A stretch of DNA of 64,000 nt from an uncultured Flammeovirgaceae bacterium (GTDB taxonomy: Bacteria > Bacteroidota > Bacteroidia > Cytophagales > Cyclobacteriaceae). Every line of letters starts with the position of its first letter. Position 1 is the first letter of the stretch. Of this stretch, positions 54,544 through 62,848 are shown one piece after another. The stretch spans positions 1-64,000 of the forward strand of contig CAKZYA010000031.1 in assembly GCA_937883755.1 (NCBI GenBank). The letters are read 5' to 3'. Made by a program: the position numbers and the translations under genes. The notes beneath the pieces are model-generated. The model was not told the origin of the DNA. It saw only the letters and a program-made list of their open reading frames with translations, and did not search any database.

Positions 54544-55683
54544 ATGCAACTCAATCTACTACTTACTAGGATTACATTCTGCTTTTTATGGGCTGTCGCT
54601 GCACTAGCCGGAGCTTTTTTACCTATCGCCTGTTCTACTTCATCTCAGCCCCAGCAAGAAGAAGTAATTACCGAAAAATCATCTCTACCTGTAAAGGATT
54701 TTATCTTCGGCGATGAGCAACCTTTTCCCCAGTGCCATGCTTCTACCCTACTTCGCCGATCTGATGGGAAATTTCTCGTCGCCTGGTTTGGTGGCACAGA
54801 GGAAAAAGATAATGATGTAGGCATCTGGCTATCAGTCGGGCGATCCAACCAATGGACAAAGCCCAAAGAAATTGCCAAACTACGGGAAGACCCACATTGG
54901 AACCCAGTTTTATTCCAAGCTCCTGATGAGACGATTTATCTGTACTTTAAGGTTGGGAAGGAGATTGACCACTGGGAAACCTGGGTAAAAACCTCAATTG
55001 ATGGTGGAGAAAGTTGGAGCGATGCTACTGAACTGGTGACTGGTGACCGGGGCGGGCGGGGTCCGGTACGAAACAAGCCAATTATTCTTTCTAACGGCAG
55101 TTGGTTAGCCGGAGCTTCTCACGAAGATAATCGGGTATGGAATGCTTTTGCCGACCGAAGCACTGACGAAGGAAAAACCTGGCAGATGTCTGAATACTTA
55201 GAAATTAACCGGGATTCTCTGGAAGGAGAAGGCATTATCCAACCCACCCTTTGGGAATCGGAGCCCGGAAAGGTGCATATGCTTCTGCGAAGTTCAGCAG
55301 GCTACGTTTACCGCAGCGATTCGGAAGATTACGGACAAGGCTGGTCACTAGTATACCGTACCGAACTTCCAAACCCCAACAGTGGAATAGATTTGACCCA
55401 ATTGTCGGATGGAACGCTGGCACTAGCCTACAATCGGGATAATGAAAACTGGGGTGCGCGGGCACCGCTTTCTATCGCGCTCTCAACCGATAACGGACAG
55501 ACTTGGCCTCGGGTGCTGGATATTGAAACAGGTGATCCCGACGATGAATTCTCATATCCGGCAATCATTTCTTTCGGCGACACTATTGCGGTTACTTACA
55601 CCTGGCAAAGGGAAAAAATCGCTTTTTGGATGGGTTTGAAAGATGATATTCCTACCAACGATCTGGCGTTTCAAGTCCGCTAA
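54544..55683 (+). CDS. Sialidase-fold (BNR repeat) lipoprotein
   Basis: A 379-residue surface or periplasmic lipoprotein (lipobox LPIAC, Cys30). Four Asp-box motifs are visible: SIDGGESW, STDEGKTW, a degenerate SDSEDYGQGW and STDNGQTW, giving the six-bladed BNR_2/sialidase fold. Arginine and acidic residues suited to binding a carboxylated sugar are present (LLRRSDGKFLVAWFGGT, GGRGPVRNKP, LLRSSAGYVYRSD). GH33 relatives release sialic acid, KDN, Kdo or Dha; others in the fold have different substrates. First gene of the operon, 3 bases from the next. Confidence 0.75.
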   Translation: MQLNLLLTRITFCFLWAVAALAGAFLPIACSTSSQPQQEEVITEKSSLPVKDFIFGDEQPFPQCHASTLLRRSDGKFLVAWFGGTEEKDNDVGIWLSVGRSNQWTKPKEIAKLREDPHWNPVLFQAPDETIYLYFKVGKEIDHWETWVKTSIDGGESWSDATELVTGDRGGRGPVRNKPIILSNGSWLAGASHEDNRVWNAFADRSTDEGKTWQMSEYLEINRDSLEGEGIIQPTLWESEPGKVHMLLRSSAGYVYRSDSEDYGQGWSLVYRTELPNPNSGIDLTQLSDGTLALAYNRDNENWGARAPLSIALSTDNGQTWPRVLDIETGDPDDEFSYPAIISFGDTIAVTYTWQREKIAFWMGLKDDIPTNDLAFQVR

Positions 55684-55686
55684 GCA

Positions 55687-56985
55687 ATGAGTTTGATTCG
55701 TTCACCCTGGATGAGAGTATTATTGGTAGCAATGGCTTTGGGCACCGCCTGGGCAGTACGCGGTCAGTTCGGTCACGAGCACGGAGCTGCCTGGGCCGGA
55801 GCTATTGGGGTACTTTCAGTTTTGGTGCTCGCTAATCGGTCAGATTTGTGGCGACGCTTACCTACCATTACTGCGCTAGGAGCCATTGGCTGGGGAGCTG
55901 GCGGTATGATGAGCTACGGTATGGTCGTCGGCTACGGACGAGGTGACGACTGGTTCAACGTCAGCTACGGACTTTGTATGCTCTTTCTGATTGGGGGTTT
56001 GTACGGCTATATCGGTGGCGGACTGACCGGATTAGCCCTGGAATCTACCAAGAAGAAAAAACCAGATTGGGCTATACTCATTACCCAAATGGTAGCGGGC
56101 GGCTATCTTATTTGGGGGATACTGATTTATCAATTAGAATGGTTGATGACTCCTCCTCGCTCTGAGCTATGGGCGGCTTGCCTGGGTGCTGCTCTGGCAT
56201 TGGGATGGTATCTAAATCGTAATGGTTTTCAGCGAAGTATCACCGTTGCCCTCTACTCCTCATTGGGAGCTGGGTTTGGTTTTGCCTTCGGCAATTTCTT
56301 ACAAGTACTAGGCTCAGCTTCGGGCATTGCGTTCAATTGGTGGAACGTAATGGAATACTCCATCGGCTTTTTCGGTGGGTTGGGGATGGCCTACTCGATC
56401 TTTTCCCAGAATTGGTCAGAAAGTCGATTACCGGACAAAATATCTAATCAATTAGGTTGGATTTTCCTCATTATTCTACTTCCTCTGACTAACCTGATTC
56501 AACAGTTTAATACTGAAAAGTTTACTGTTCTAGCTGAACGAACAGATATTGTTAATGGAGAAAGTATAACTCAACTCACACTAAATATAGCCTGGGGAGG
56601 CAGTTTGCTAATTAGTATACTGTTAATGATTTTCTTCTGGAGAAAAGTTAGTGGCATATCTGAGTGGAAGCTAAATAATACTTGGTGGTTGCTAATGATC
56701 TATCTGGGCTTGTTTATTTTTCTAAGCGGGTTTCTTACTGGGGCTCATTGGGGATACGGTTCTCTTCGGGATATTTTGTACTGGCTAAATGCTTTACTTA
56801 TTTTATTGTTAGGCCCAGTGGCTTTATCTACCGCACCTGGTTTTAATCTACCCGCCTTAAAATCTATCCGCGTTGTTCAACTAGGCATTGCTTCGGTACT
56901 GATATTATTGGTTCTTAGCTGGGTGCTTACTCAAACTCACGATGAGTTGCCGGGAGCCCAAATCCGTTTCAGTCTATGGAAGTAG
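55687..56985 (+). CDS. Polytopic membrane protein of the sugar operon
   Basis: A 432-residue protein with about 11-12 hydrophobic segments and Gly-rich turns (GAIGWGAGGMMSYGMVVGYG; GSLRDILYWLNAL). The N-terminus keeps a marked motif RGQFGHEHGAAWAGAIG. No transporter family recognised. It overlaps the downstream symporter gene by 10 bases and follows the sialidase-fold gene by 3, so it clearly belongs to the operon and may be an accessory permease or membrane enzyme. Confidence 0.65.
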   Translation: MSLIRSPWMRVLLVAMALGTAWAVRGQFGHEHGAAWAGAIGVLSVLVLANRSDLWRRLPTITALGAIGWGAGGMMSYGMVVGYGRGDDWFNVSYGLCMLFLIGGLYGYIGGGLTGLALESTKKKKPDWAILITQMVAGGYLIWGILIYQLEWLMTPPRSELWAACLGAALALGWYLNRNGFQRSITVALYSSLGAGFGFAFGNFLQVLGSASGIAFNWWNVMEYSIGFFGGLGMAYSIFSQNWSESRLPDKISNQLGWIFLIILLPLTNLIQQFNTEKFTVLAERTDIVNGESITQLTLNIAWGGSLLISILLMIFFWRKVSGISEWKLNNTWWLLMIYLGLFIFLSGFLTGAHWGYGSLRDILYWLNALLILLLGPVALSTAPGFNLPALKSIRVVQLGIASVLILLVLSWVLTQTHDELPGAQIRFSLWK

Positions 56986-58511
56986 CCCTTTCTATCACCG
57001 ACCTGATTACCCTTTCCCTCTATCTTTCGGGTATGGTCGCTCTGGGCTTCTACTTCGCCAGAAAAAACAATAGCACCGAAGAATACTTCGTAGGCAACCG
57101 AGCATTTAAAGGCTGGGTAATTGGCTTGTCTATGTTGTCTACTTCTATCAGCTCCATCACATTTCTGGCATTTCCGGCCGCGGCTTTTACGCTGGACTGG
57201 CGGCAGTTTATTTCCAACTTGATGCTGCCGCTAGCCGCGGTACTGGCTATCTTATTTTTTATTCCTTTTTTCCGGCGGGGACAGTTGACTTCCGCTTTTG
57301 AATATTTGGGAGAGCGTTTCGGACCAGTAGCTCGCCTCTACGGAACGCTGAGTTTTTTGATGCTGCAAATTCTGCGAATTGGGCAGATTCTGTTTCTGGT
57401 AGCTATTCCGGTGAATCTTTTTACCGGGATTCCTATCGTCACTGTCATTAGCTTTCTAGGCTTGTTTATCGGCTTCTACACCGTTATTGGTGGTATTGAA
57501 GCAGTGATCTGGACCGACGTGGTGCAGGCTATTGTACTCTGGCTGGGCGGTATTCTTTGCTTAGTACTCATGATTAGCCAACTACCCGATGGGCTGTCCC
57601 AGGTATTTAGCGTAGCGGAAACTCACCAGAAGTTCGGTGTAGGTAGCACCGATTGGAATTTAAGTGAGCGAACCTTCTGGACAGTGGCCTTGCTGGGCAT
57701 TTTTCATTTTCTAGCCATGTATTCCAGTGACCAAAATATTATCCAACGTTATGTAGCCTCTCGTAGCACTCGGGAAGCAAAGAAAGCTACCATTATCTAT
57801 TCGGTAGTGGCCCTACCCACCTGGGCACTGTTCTTCTTCATTGGTACTACGCTGTTCGTTTATTACACTGTGTTCCCGGATATTACTATAAATCGCTTAG
57901 AAGCCGATCAGGTATTCCCCTATTTTATTTTAACTAATCTGCCTACCGGAGTAGCCGGACTTATATTAGCCGCAGTACTCGCCGCCGGGATGTCTACTCT
58001 GGACTCCAGCATCAATGCTATCGCCACGGTGACAGTAGTCGATATTTTGAAACCTTACTGGATGAAAAAACGATCCGATCAACGGTACTTACAAGTTGCC
58101 CGGCTGATTGCCATTGGCGTTTCGCTGATGATGATTGGCGGTGCGGTATTCTTTTCCGCTATTGAAAAAGAAAGTATCAACGATCTAAGCTGGATTGTCG
58201 CCTCGGTTTTTGGGGGTTGTTTGGTAGGCTTGTTCCTGCTAGGCTTCTTTACCACCCGCGTAGGTTACCACGCCGCTTTAGTAGCTTTAATCATCTCAGT
58301 AGTAGTCAATATTTACCTCGGACTCGGACTGGCCGGATGGCTACCTGAACCTTGGACGGTGAACGTACAATCTTACTGGGTGGGTGTAATTGTAAATTTA
58401 CTATTTATGGGATTGGCTTATCTGCTAAGTTTTATTTTTACCAACCAGCAATCACTGAGCGGTCTAACCGTCTGGACACAAACCAACAAGACTTCTGAAA
58501 CCAATGTCTGA
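56976..58511 (+). CDS. SSS-family sodium/sugar symporter
   Basis: A 511-residue transporter with 13-14 membrane segments. SGLT-type hallmarks: EEYFVGNRAFKGWVIGLSMLSTSISSITFLAFPAAAF (about 32-68), TVIGGIEAVIWTDVVQAIVLW (about 168-188) and the Na2-site segment AAGMSTLDSSINAIATVTVVDI (about 337-358). It overlaps both neighbours (10 bases before, 8 after). Bacterial members near aldolases of this type often import sialic acids, which fits the operon. Confidence 0.88.
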   Translation: MEVALSITDLITLSLYLSGMVALGFYFARKNNSTEEYFVGNRAFKGWVIGLSMLSTSISSITFLAFPAAAFTLDWRQFISNLMLPLAAVLAILFFIPFFRRGQLTSAFEYLGERFGPVARLYGTLSFLMLQILRIGQILFLVAIPVNLFTGIPIVTVISFLGLFIGFYTVIGGIEAVIWTDVVQAIVLWLGGILCLVLMISQLPDGLSQVFSVAETHQKFGVGSTDWNLSERTFWTVALLGIFHFLAMYSSDQNIIQRYVASRSTREAKKATIIYSVVALPTWALFFFIGTTLFVYYTVFPDITINRLEADQVFPYFILTNLPTGVAGLILAAVLAAGMSTLDSSINAIATVTVVDILKPYWMKKRSDQRYLQVARLIAIGVSLMMIGGAVFFSAIEKESINDLSWIVASVFGGCLVGLFLLGFFTTRVGYHAALVALIISVVVNIYLGLGLAGWLPEPWTVNVQSYWVGVIVNLLFMGLAYLLSFIFTNQQSLSGLTVWTQTNKTSETNV

Positions 58512-59421
58512 TCATAACCCATCCCAACTGCACGGTATTATTCCACCAACAGTAACCCCACTTACTGAGAAAATGGAGTTAGACCAATTGGCCACCTCCA
58601 AGCTACTGAAACATCTGATAGACGGCGGAGTACACGGCCTTTTTGTTCTTGGCACCACTGGAGAGGCACCGAGCCTGACTGACCAAGTAAAAATAGATTT
58701 AATCCAACAAGTAGGTGATGAAATAGGCACCAAACTTCCCTGGTTAGTAGGCATTACTGATACTTGCCTGGCCAGTGCAGTGAAGTGGGCTGAGCGATCT
58801 GAGCAGCAGGGGGCTACCGCCGTTGTAGCAGCCTCACCTTTTTATTTCCCGGTTGATCAATCGGCTCTTTACCAGTTCTTTGAGCAGTTAGCCCAGGAAA
58901 GTCCGCTACCGCTTTTTCTATACGACATTCCCAGCCATACCCGAAACTGTCTAGAGCGGGACACCATTATTTCCTTGCTCCAGCTACCAAATATCGTCGG
59001 ATACAAAGATAGCTCACTAGACGTGATGCACTTCCAACGGCTGAATCAGTTGCGGACGGAGGAACAATCTTTCCCCTATTTTCTGGGGCCAGAGGAGTTT
59101 CTGTTGGAAACAACCCTGCTGGGAGCCAGTGGCGGGGTAAACGGTGGTGCCAATATTTTCCCGAAATTGTATGTCAAACTGTACAACTCTGTTAAACAAC
59201 GAGATATAGAAACTGCCCAACGCTTGCACCACTTAGTGATGCAGGTCAGTCGTAACATCTATCAAACCGGACGTACTGTAACCTCCGGACTCAAATTCGC
59301 CTTAGCAGAAATGGGAATTGGCAATGGTTTAATGGCACCGCCTCAGTTGAATTTAACTGATAAAGAAAAAGAAGGCATGCGGAGATTTCTAAATGAATTC
59401 AGAAACAACTTTCCACTTTAA
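58504..59421 (+). CDS. DHDPS/N-acetylneuraminate lyase-family aldolase
   Basis: A 305-residue TIM-barrel class I aldolase. Pyruvate-binding GTTGE (50-54), Tyr140 (LFLYDIPSHT) and Schiff-base Lys168 (GYKDSS) are all in place. The family cleaves or makes 2-keto acids: N-acetylneuraminate lyase, 2-keto-3-deoxy-gluconate aldolase, dihydrodipicolinate synthase. The operon setting points to a lyase releasing pyruvate from an imported 2-keto-3-deoxy sugar acid rather than lysine synthesis. Confidence 0.88.
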   Translation: MSDHNPSQLHGIIPPTVTPLTEKMELDQLATSKLLKHLIDGGVHGLFVLGTTGEAPSLTDQVKIDLIQQVGDEIGTKLPWLVGITDTCLASAVKWAERSEQQGATAVVAASPFYFPVDQSALYQFFEQLAQESPLPLFLYDIPSHTRNCLERDTIISLLQLPNIVGYKDSSLDVMHFQRLNQLRTEEQSFPYFLGPEEFLLETTLLGASGGVNGGANIFPKLYVKLYNSVKQRDIETAQRLHHLVMQVSRNIYQTGRTVTSGLKFALAEMGIGNGLMAPPQLNLTDKEKEGMRRFLNEFRNNFPL

Positions 59422-59432
59422 TTCACCAGTGA

Positions 59433-59894
59433 ATGAATAACACCGATTTAGATAATCTACTCACTCAGTTAGATAAACACCGAAAACAAGACGAAACTAT
59501 TGTATTTACCAACGGCTGCTTCGATATTCTTCACCGAGGCCACGTCACCTACCTGCAAGCTGCCCGCAATTTGGGAGATCTATTAGTGATCGGGGTCAAT
59601 ACCGATGCTTCGGTGAAGCGACTGAAGGGCGAAGGCCGTCCGATAAATAATGAAGATGATCGAGCCTTTATTCTTCAAAGTCTGGCTTGCGTGGACTACG
59701 TAATCAAGTTTGGTGAGGATACTCCTCATGAACTACTTTCTCAGATCAGACCGGACATTCTGGTGAAAGGCGGAGACTATAAACTGGAAGAAGTTGTAGG
59801 CCGAGAGTTTGCCCAGCAGGTAGTATTAATCGATTTTGTGGACGGTTACTCTACTACCAAAACCATCCAAAAGATGAAAGAAATCGAAAATTAA
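59433..59894 (+). CDS. RfaE2-like sugar-phosphate nucleotidyltransferase
   Basis: A 153-residue cytidylyltransferase-fold enzyme with the N-terminal FTNGCFDILHRGHVTYL (HxGH at 34-37), GVNTDASVKRLKGEGRPI and VKGGDY, like the adenylyltransferase domain of HldE that activates heptose 1-phosphate. It sits 11 bases after the aldolase and 5 before the kinase-HAD fusion. Heptose-type activation is family knowledge; its sugar here is open. Confidence 0.85.
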   Translation: MNNTDLDNLLTQLDKHRKQDETIVFTNGCFDILHRGHVTYLQAARNLGDLLVIGVNTDASVKRLKGEGRPINNEDDRAFILQSLACVDYVIKFGEDTPHELLSQIRPDILVKGGDYKLEEVVGREFAQQVVLIDFVDGYSTTKTIQKMKEIEN

Positions 59895-59899
59895 TCGTT

Positions 59900-61792
59900 A
59901 TGCCTACGCCATTTTCCCAACTGTTCAACCAGATTTCTTCCCTACGTGTAGGTGTGCTAGGTGACTTTGCCGTAGACGCTTACTATCCGCTGGAAACTGA
60001 AACGGGTGAGCTTTCATTAGAGACGGGTAAGGCGGTTCACCGAGCGAGAGAAATTCGGACATCGTTAGGAGCAGCAGGTAACGTAATAAATAACTTTAGT
60101 GCGCTGGGAGTATCAGCAATAAAAGTATTCGGTTTACGAGCCAATGATCTCTGGGGACGGGAATTACTGCACTTACTACATCAGAAAGGCGTAGACACTT
60201 CCGGTTTAATTCTTCAAGAACAGCAGTGGCAAAGTTGCGCTTATGTAAAGCCAATGCTGGGCAAAGAAGAAGGCCATCGCCTGGATTTTGGCTCCTACAA
60301 TCAGGCTTACGCTGATTTACTAGATCAGGTATTAAAAAAAGTAGAAGGTGCGCTTCCCAACCTAGATATTCTTCTGCTCAATCAGCAGTTCGTCAAGCCG
60401 CTTCTGAATTTAGATTTAATTCAAAAATTGAATCGACTGACAAGTCAATTTACCAACTGCTTGTTTGTGGCTGACTTGCGCGATTTAGGTCAGCATATTC
60501 AAGGTATGGCACTCAAGGCTAATACGTCAGAAACCGCCCGAATACTCAATCTATCTCACCTGGATGAACAAGATACTGAACAATGTCTAGAACAATGCCA
60601 GGCATTGAGTCAGCAGCAAGCATCCTCAATCTTACTCACCCGAGGAGCCTATGGTATGATCTATTCCGATGGAACTCTAACCGAAGCTGTTCCCGGAATC
60701 TGGCACGATGGAGAAGTTGACCCAGTAGGTGCAGGTGATACGGCTATCAGCACGTTTGCTGCTTGCCAGGCAGTGCACGCCGATATCAATCAGTGTCTGG
60801 AGATTGCCAATACCGCCTCGGCAGTCACCGTTGGCAAGTTGTACCAGACGGGTACAGCTTCGCCTCAAGAAATTCAAAACTTATTAACTGATTGTACCTA
60901 CGTTTATCATCCTCACCGGGCTGATCATCCTGAAACCGCTCAGTACCACGCCAATACACTTATTGAAGTCATTGAAGAATACCCACTCCAGCGACCGATA
61001 AAATTTGCCATGTTTGATCACGACGGCACTATTTCTGTACTACGTCAGGGCTGGGAGGATATTATGCAGCCTTTGATGCTTCGGAGTATTACTGGAGATG
61101 CTTTTGCTAAGATTTCTTCTTCTCTGAAAAATGAATTAGCTGAAAAAATCACGCAACTTATCGGACAAACTACTGGGGCTCCCACCATTGTTCAAATGGA
61201 AGGTTTGGTAGAACTCATTCAACGGGAAGGTTACCTACCTTCGGAAGACATCCATTCACCTGAATATTATAAACAAGAATTTCTCGATCTACTCAACAAA
61301 AAAGTAGCCGAGCGCACTGAACGTTTCCAGCTGGGTGAATTAGCTATTGAGGACTTCACCATAAAAGGCGTAATTCCTTTTCTTCAAAAACTTAAAGCCA
61401 CTTCAGTGGAATTGTATTTAGCCAGTGGCACTGATGAAGAGAATGTAAAACAAGAAGCCAATACGCTCGGCTACGGCTCCTGGTTTACAGGAGGTATACA
61501 CGGAGCTCGTCCTAATGGAATCAGTGCCAAGCGCAAAGTACTTCAGCACCTTTTACAAGACAAAAACGCTAATCCTTCAGAGATACTGGTGATTGGTGAT
61601 GGCCCCTCAGAGATACGGGAAGGCCGAAAAGTCGGTGCAATCTGTATTGGTATCGCCTCCGACGAAGTACGGCGATTTGGTTTAAATCTCGATAAACGAG
61701 AACGACTAATTCGAGCGGGTGCCCACTACATCATTTCGGATTATTCCCAACAGGAAGCCTTGTTTAATTTATTTTTTCCTCAAAACACCTAA
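59900..61792 (+). CDS. Fusion of PfkB/RfaE1-like sugar kinase and HAD phosphatase
   Basis: A 630-residue two-domain enzyme. The N-terminal PfkB domain (about 1-330) resembles the HldE kinase: GVLGDFAVDAYYPLETETGELSLETGKAV, GAAGNVINNFSALG, and the catalytic DPVGAGDTAIS at about 274-284. The HAD domain (about 365-630) has motif I FDHDGTISVLRQGW (about 373), motif II ASGTDEENV, motif III lysine in SAKRKVL and motif IV IGDGPSEIREG (about 565). Kinase plus phosphatase mirrors the heptose pathway (kinase, phosphatase, adenylyltransferase next door), but the HAD part is not GmhB-like. Confidence 0.82.
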   Translation: MPTPFSQLFNQISSLRVGVLGDFAVDAYYPLETETGELSLETGKAVHRAREIRTSLGAAGNVINNFSALGVSAIKVFGLRANDLWGRELLHLLHQKGVDTSGLILQEQQWQSCAYVKPMLGKEEGHRLDFGSYNQAYADLLDQVLKKVEGALPNLDILLLNQQFVKPLLNLDLIQKLNRLTSQFTNCLFVADLRDLGQHIQGMALKANTSETARILNLSHLDEQDTEQCLEQCQALSQQQASSILLTRGAYGMIYSDGTLTEAVPGIWHDGEVDPVGAGDTAISTFAACQAVHADINQCLEIANTASAVTVGKLYQTGTASPQEIQNLLTDCTYVYHPHRADHPETAQYHANTLIEVIEEYPLQRPIKFAMFDHDGTISVLRQGWEDIMQPLMLRSITGDAFAKISSSLKNELAEKITQLIGQTTGAPTIVQMEGLVELIQREGYLPSEDIHSPEYYKQEFLDLLNKKVAERTERFQLGELAIEDFTIKGVIPFLQKLKATSVELYLASGTDEENVKQEANTLGYGSWFTGGIHGARPNGISAKRKVLQHLLQDKNANPSEILVIGDGPSEIREGRKVGAICIGIASDEVRRFGLNLDKRERLIRAGAHYIISDYSQQEALFNLFFPQNT

Positions 61793-61795
61793 CCT

Positions 61796-62839
61796 ATGAA
61801 GAAGACTCTAATTGGCCTATTCCTAATCATTTCATCCCAGGTCACTGCCCAAACCTACGCTGAGCGATTAGGCTGGGAAGCTGACGATAAAGTGATCATT
61901 ATGCACGTTGATGACGCGGGTATGTCCTACGACTCCAATCAAGGCACAATTCGAGCTTTAGAGGGCTTAGCCAACTCGGTAAGTGTAATGATGCCTTGCC
62001 CCTGGGCAGCTAGTTTTATTCGATACGCCCAAGAAAATCCCGAAATAGATGCCGGGCTACACCTCACCCTCACCTCCGAGTGGAAAGATTACCGTTGGGA
62101 ACCACTAACCGGACAGGTTCCCGGTTTAATTGATAGGGAAGGAGCGATGTGGCATCGGGTTGAACAAGTGGCGAGCCATGCTTCCGCCGATGAAGTGGAA
62201 GCTGAAATTCGGGCGCAGGTAGAACGAGCACTAGGTATGGGCTATCAACCTACTCATCTGGACTCTCACATGGGTACACTGTTTGCCACCGAACAGTTTT
62301 TGGAACGCTATATCAAAGTTGGGACAGAGTACGGCATTCCGGTGATGCTACCGGGTGGGCACAATACATTACTTCGGCAGCAGTACCGAGATGAAGCTAT
62401 TCGAGCACTTAAGAAAGCAGGAAAGTACCAAGAGGGCATGGGCGTTCCGGTACCCGAAGTTTTGGGTCGAGCTGAAGCCGTAGGCAAAATGGTCTGGGAG
62501 GCTGGACTACCCGTACTAGATGATCTGCATAATACCAGTGGCGGTTGGCGGGTGCCGAAAGGGCAAGAACGTACTGCCGAGAATATAAAAGAGGTAAAAG
62601 TTCAGGAATTCTTGAAAGCATTCGAGCAGCTACAACCAGGTGTTACAATGTTTATCGTACATTGCACTGACCCTACCGAAGTATTTCCTCATATCTCCGG
62701 CTCCGGACTTTCCCGGGAAGGTGATATGCTAGCCATGCTTGACCCTCGGTTAGAACAATATCTGAAAGACCACCACATAAAAATGACTACCTGGCGCGAA
62801 CTCAAACAACGCCGTGATCGAGTTACAGCCAAACAATAG
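61796..62839 (+). CDS. Secreted ChbG/YdjC-family deacetylase-like protein
   Basis: A 347-residue exported protein (signal peptide about 1-19, ending VTAQ). The ChbG/YdjC fold is shown by HVDDAGMSYDSN (Asp39 and Asp40), DAGLHLTLTSEW (His89) and THLDSHMG (His154, His158), the metal-binding set of this family. Members remove acetyl groups from chito-oligosaccharides or related sugars. Its export suggests action on the glycan or free sugar before uptake. It is 3 bases from the kinase-HAD gene. Confidence 0.83.
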   Translation: MKKTLIGLFLIISSQVTAQTYAERLGWEADDKVIIMHVDDAGMSYDSNQGTIRALEGLANSVSVMMPCPWAASFIRYAQENPEIDAGLHLTLTSEWKDYRWEPLTGQVPGLIDREGAMWHRVEQVASHASADEVEAEIRAQVERALGMGYQPTHLDSHMGTLFATEQFLERYIKVGTEYGIPVMLPGGHNTLLRQQYRDEAIRALKKAGKYQEGMGVPVPEVLGRAEAVGKMVWEAGLPVLDDLHNTSGGWRVPKGQERTAENIKEVKVQEFLKAFEQLQPGVTMFIVHCTDPTEVFPHISGSGLSREGDMLAMLDPRLEQYLKDHHIKMTTWRELKQRRDRVTAKQ

Positions 62840-62848
62840 CCCTACCCT

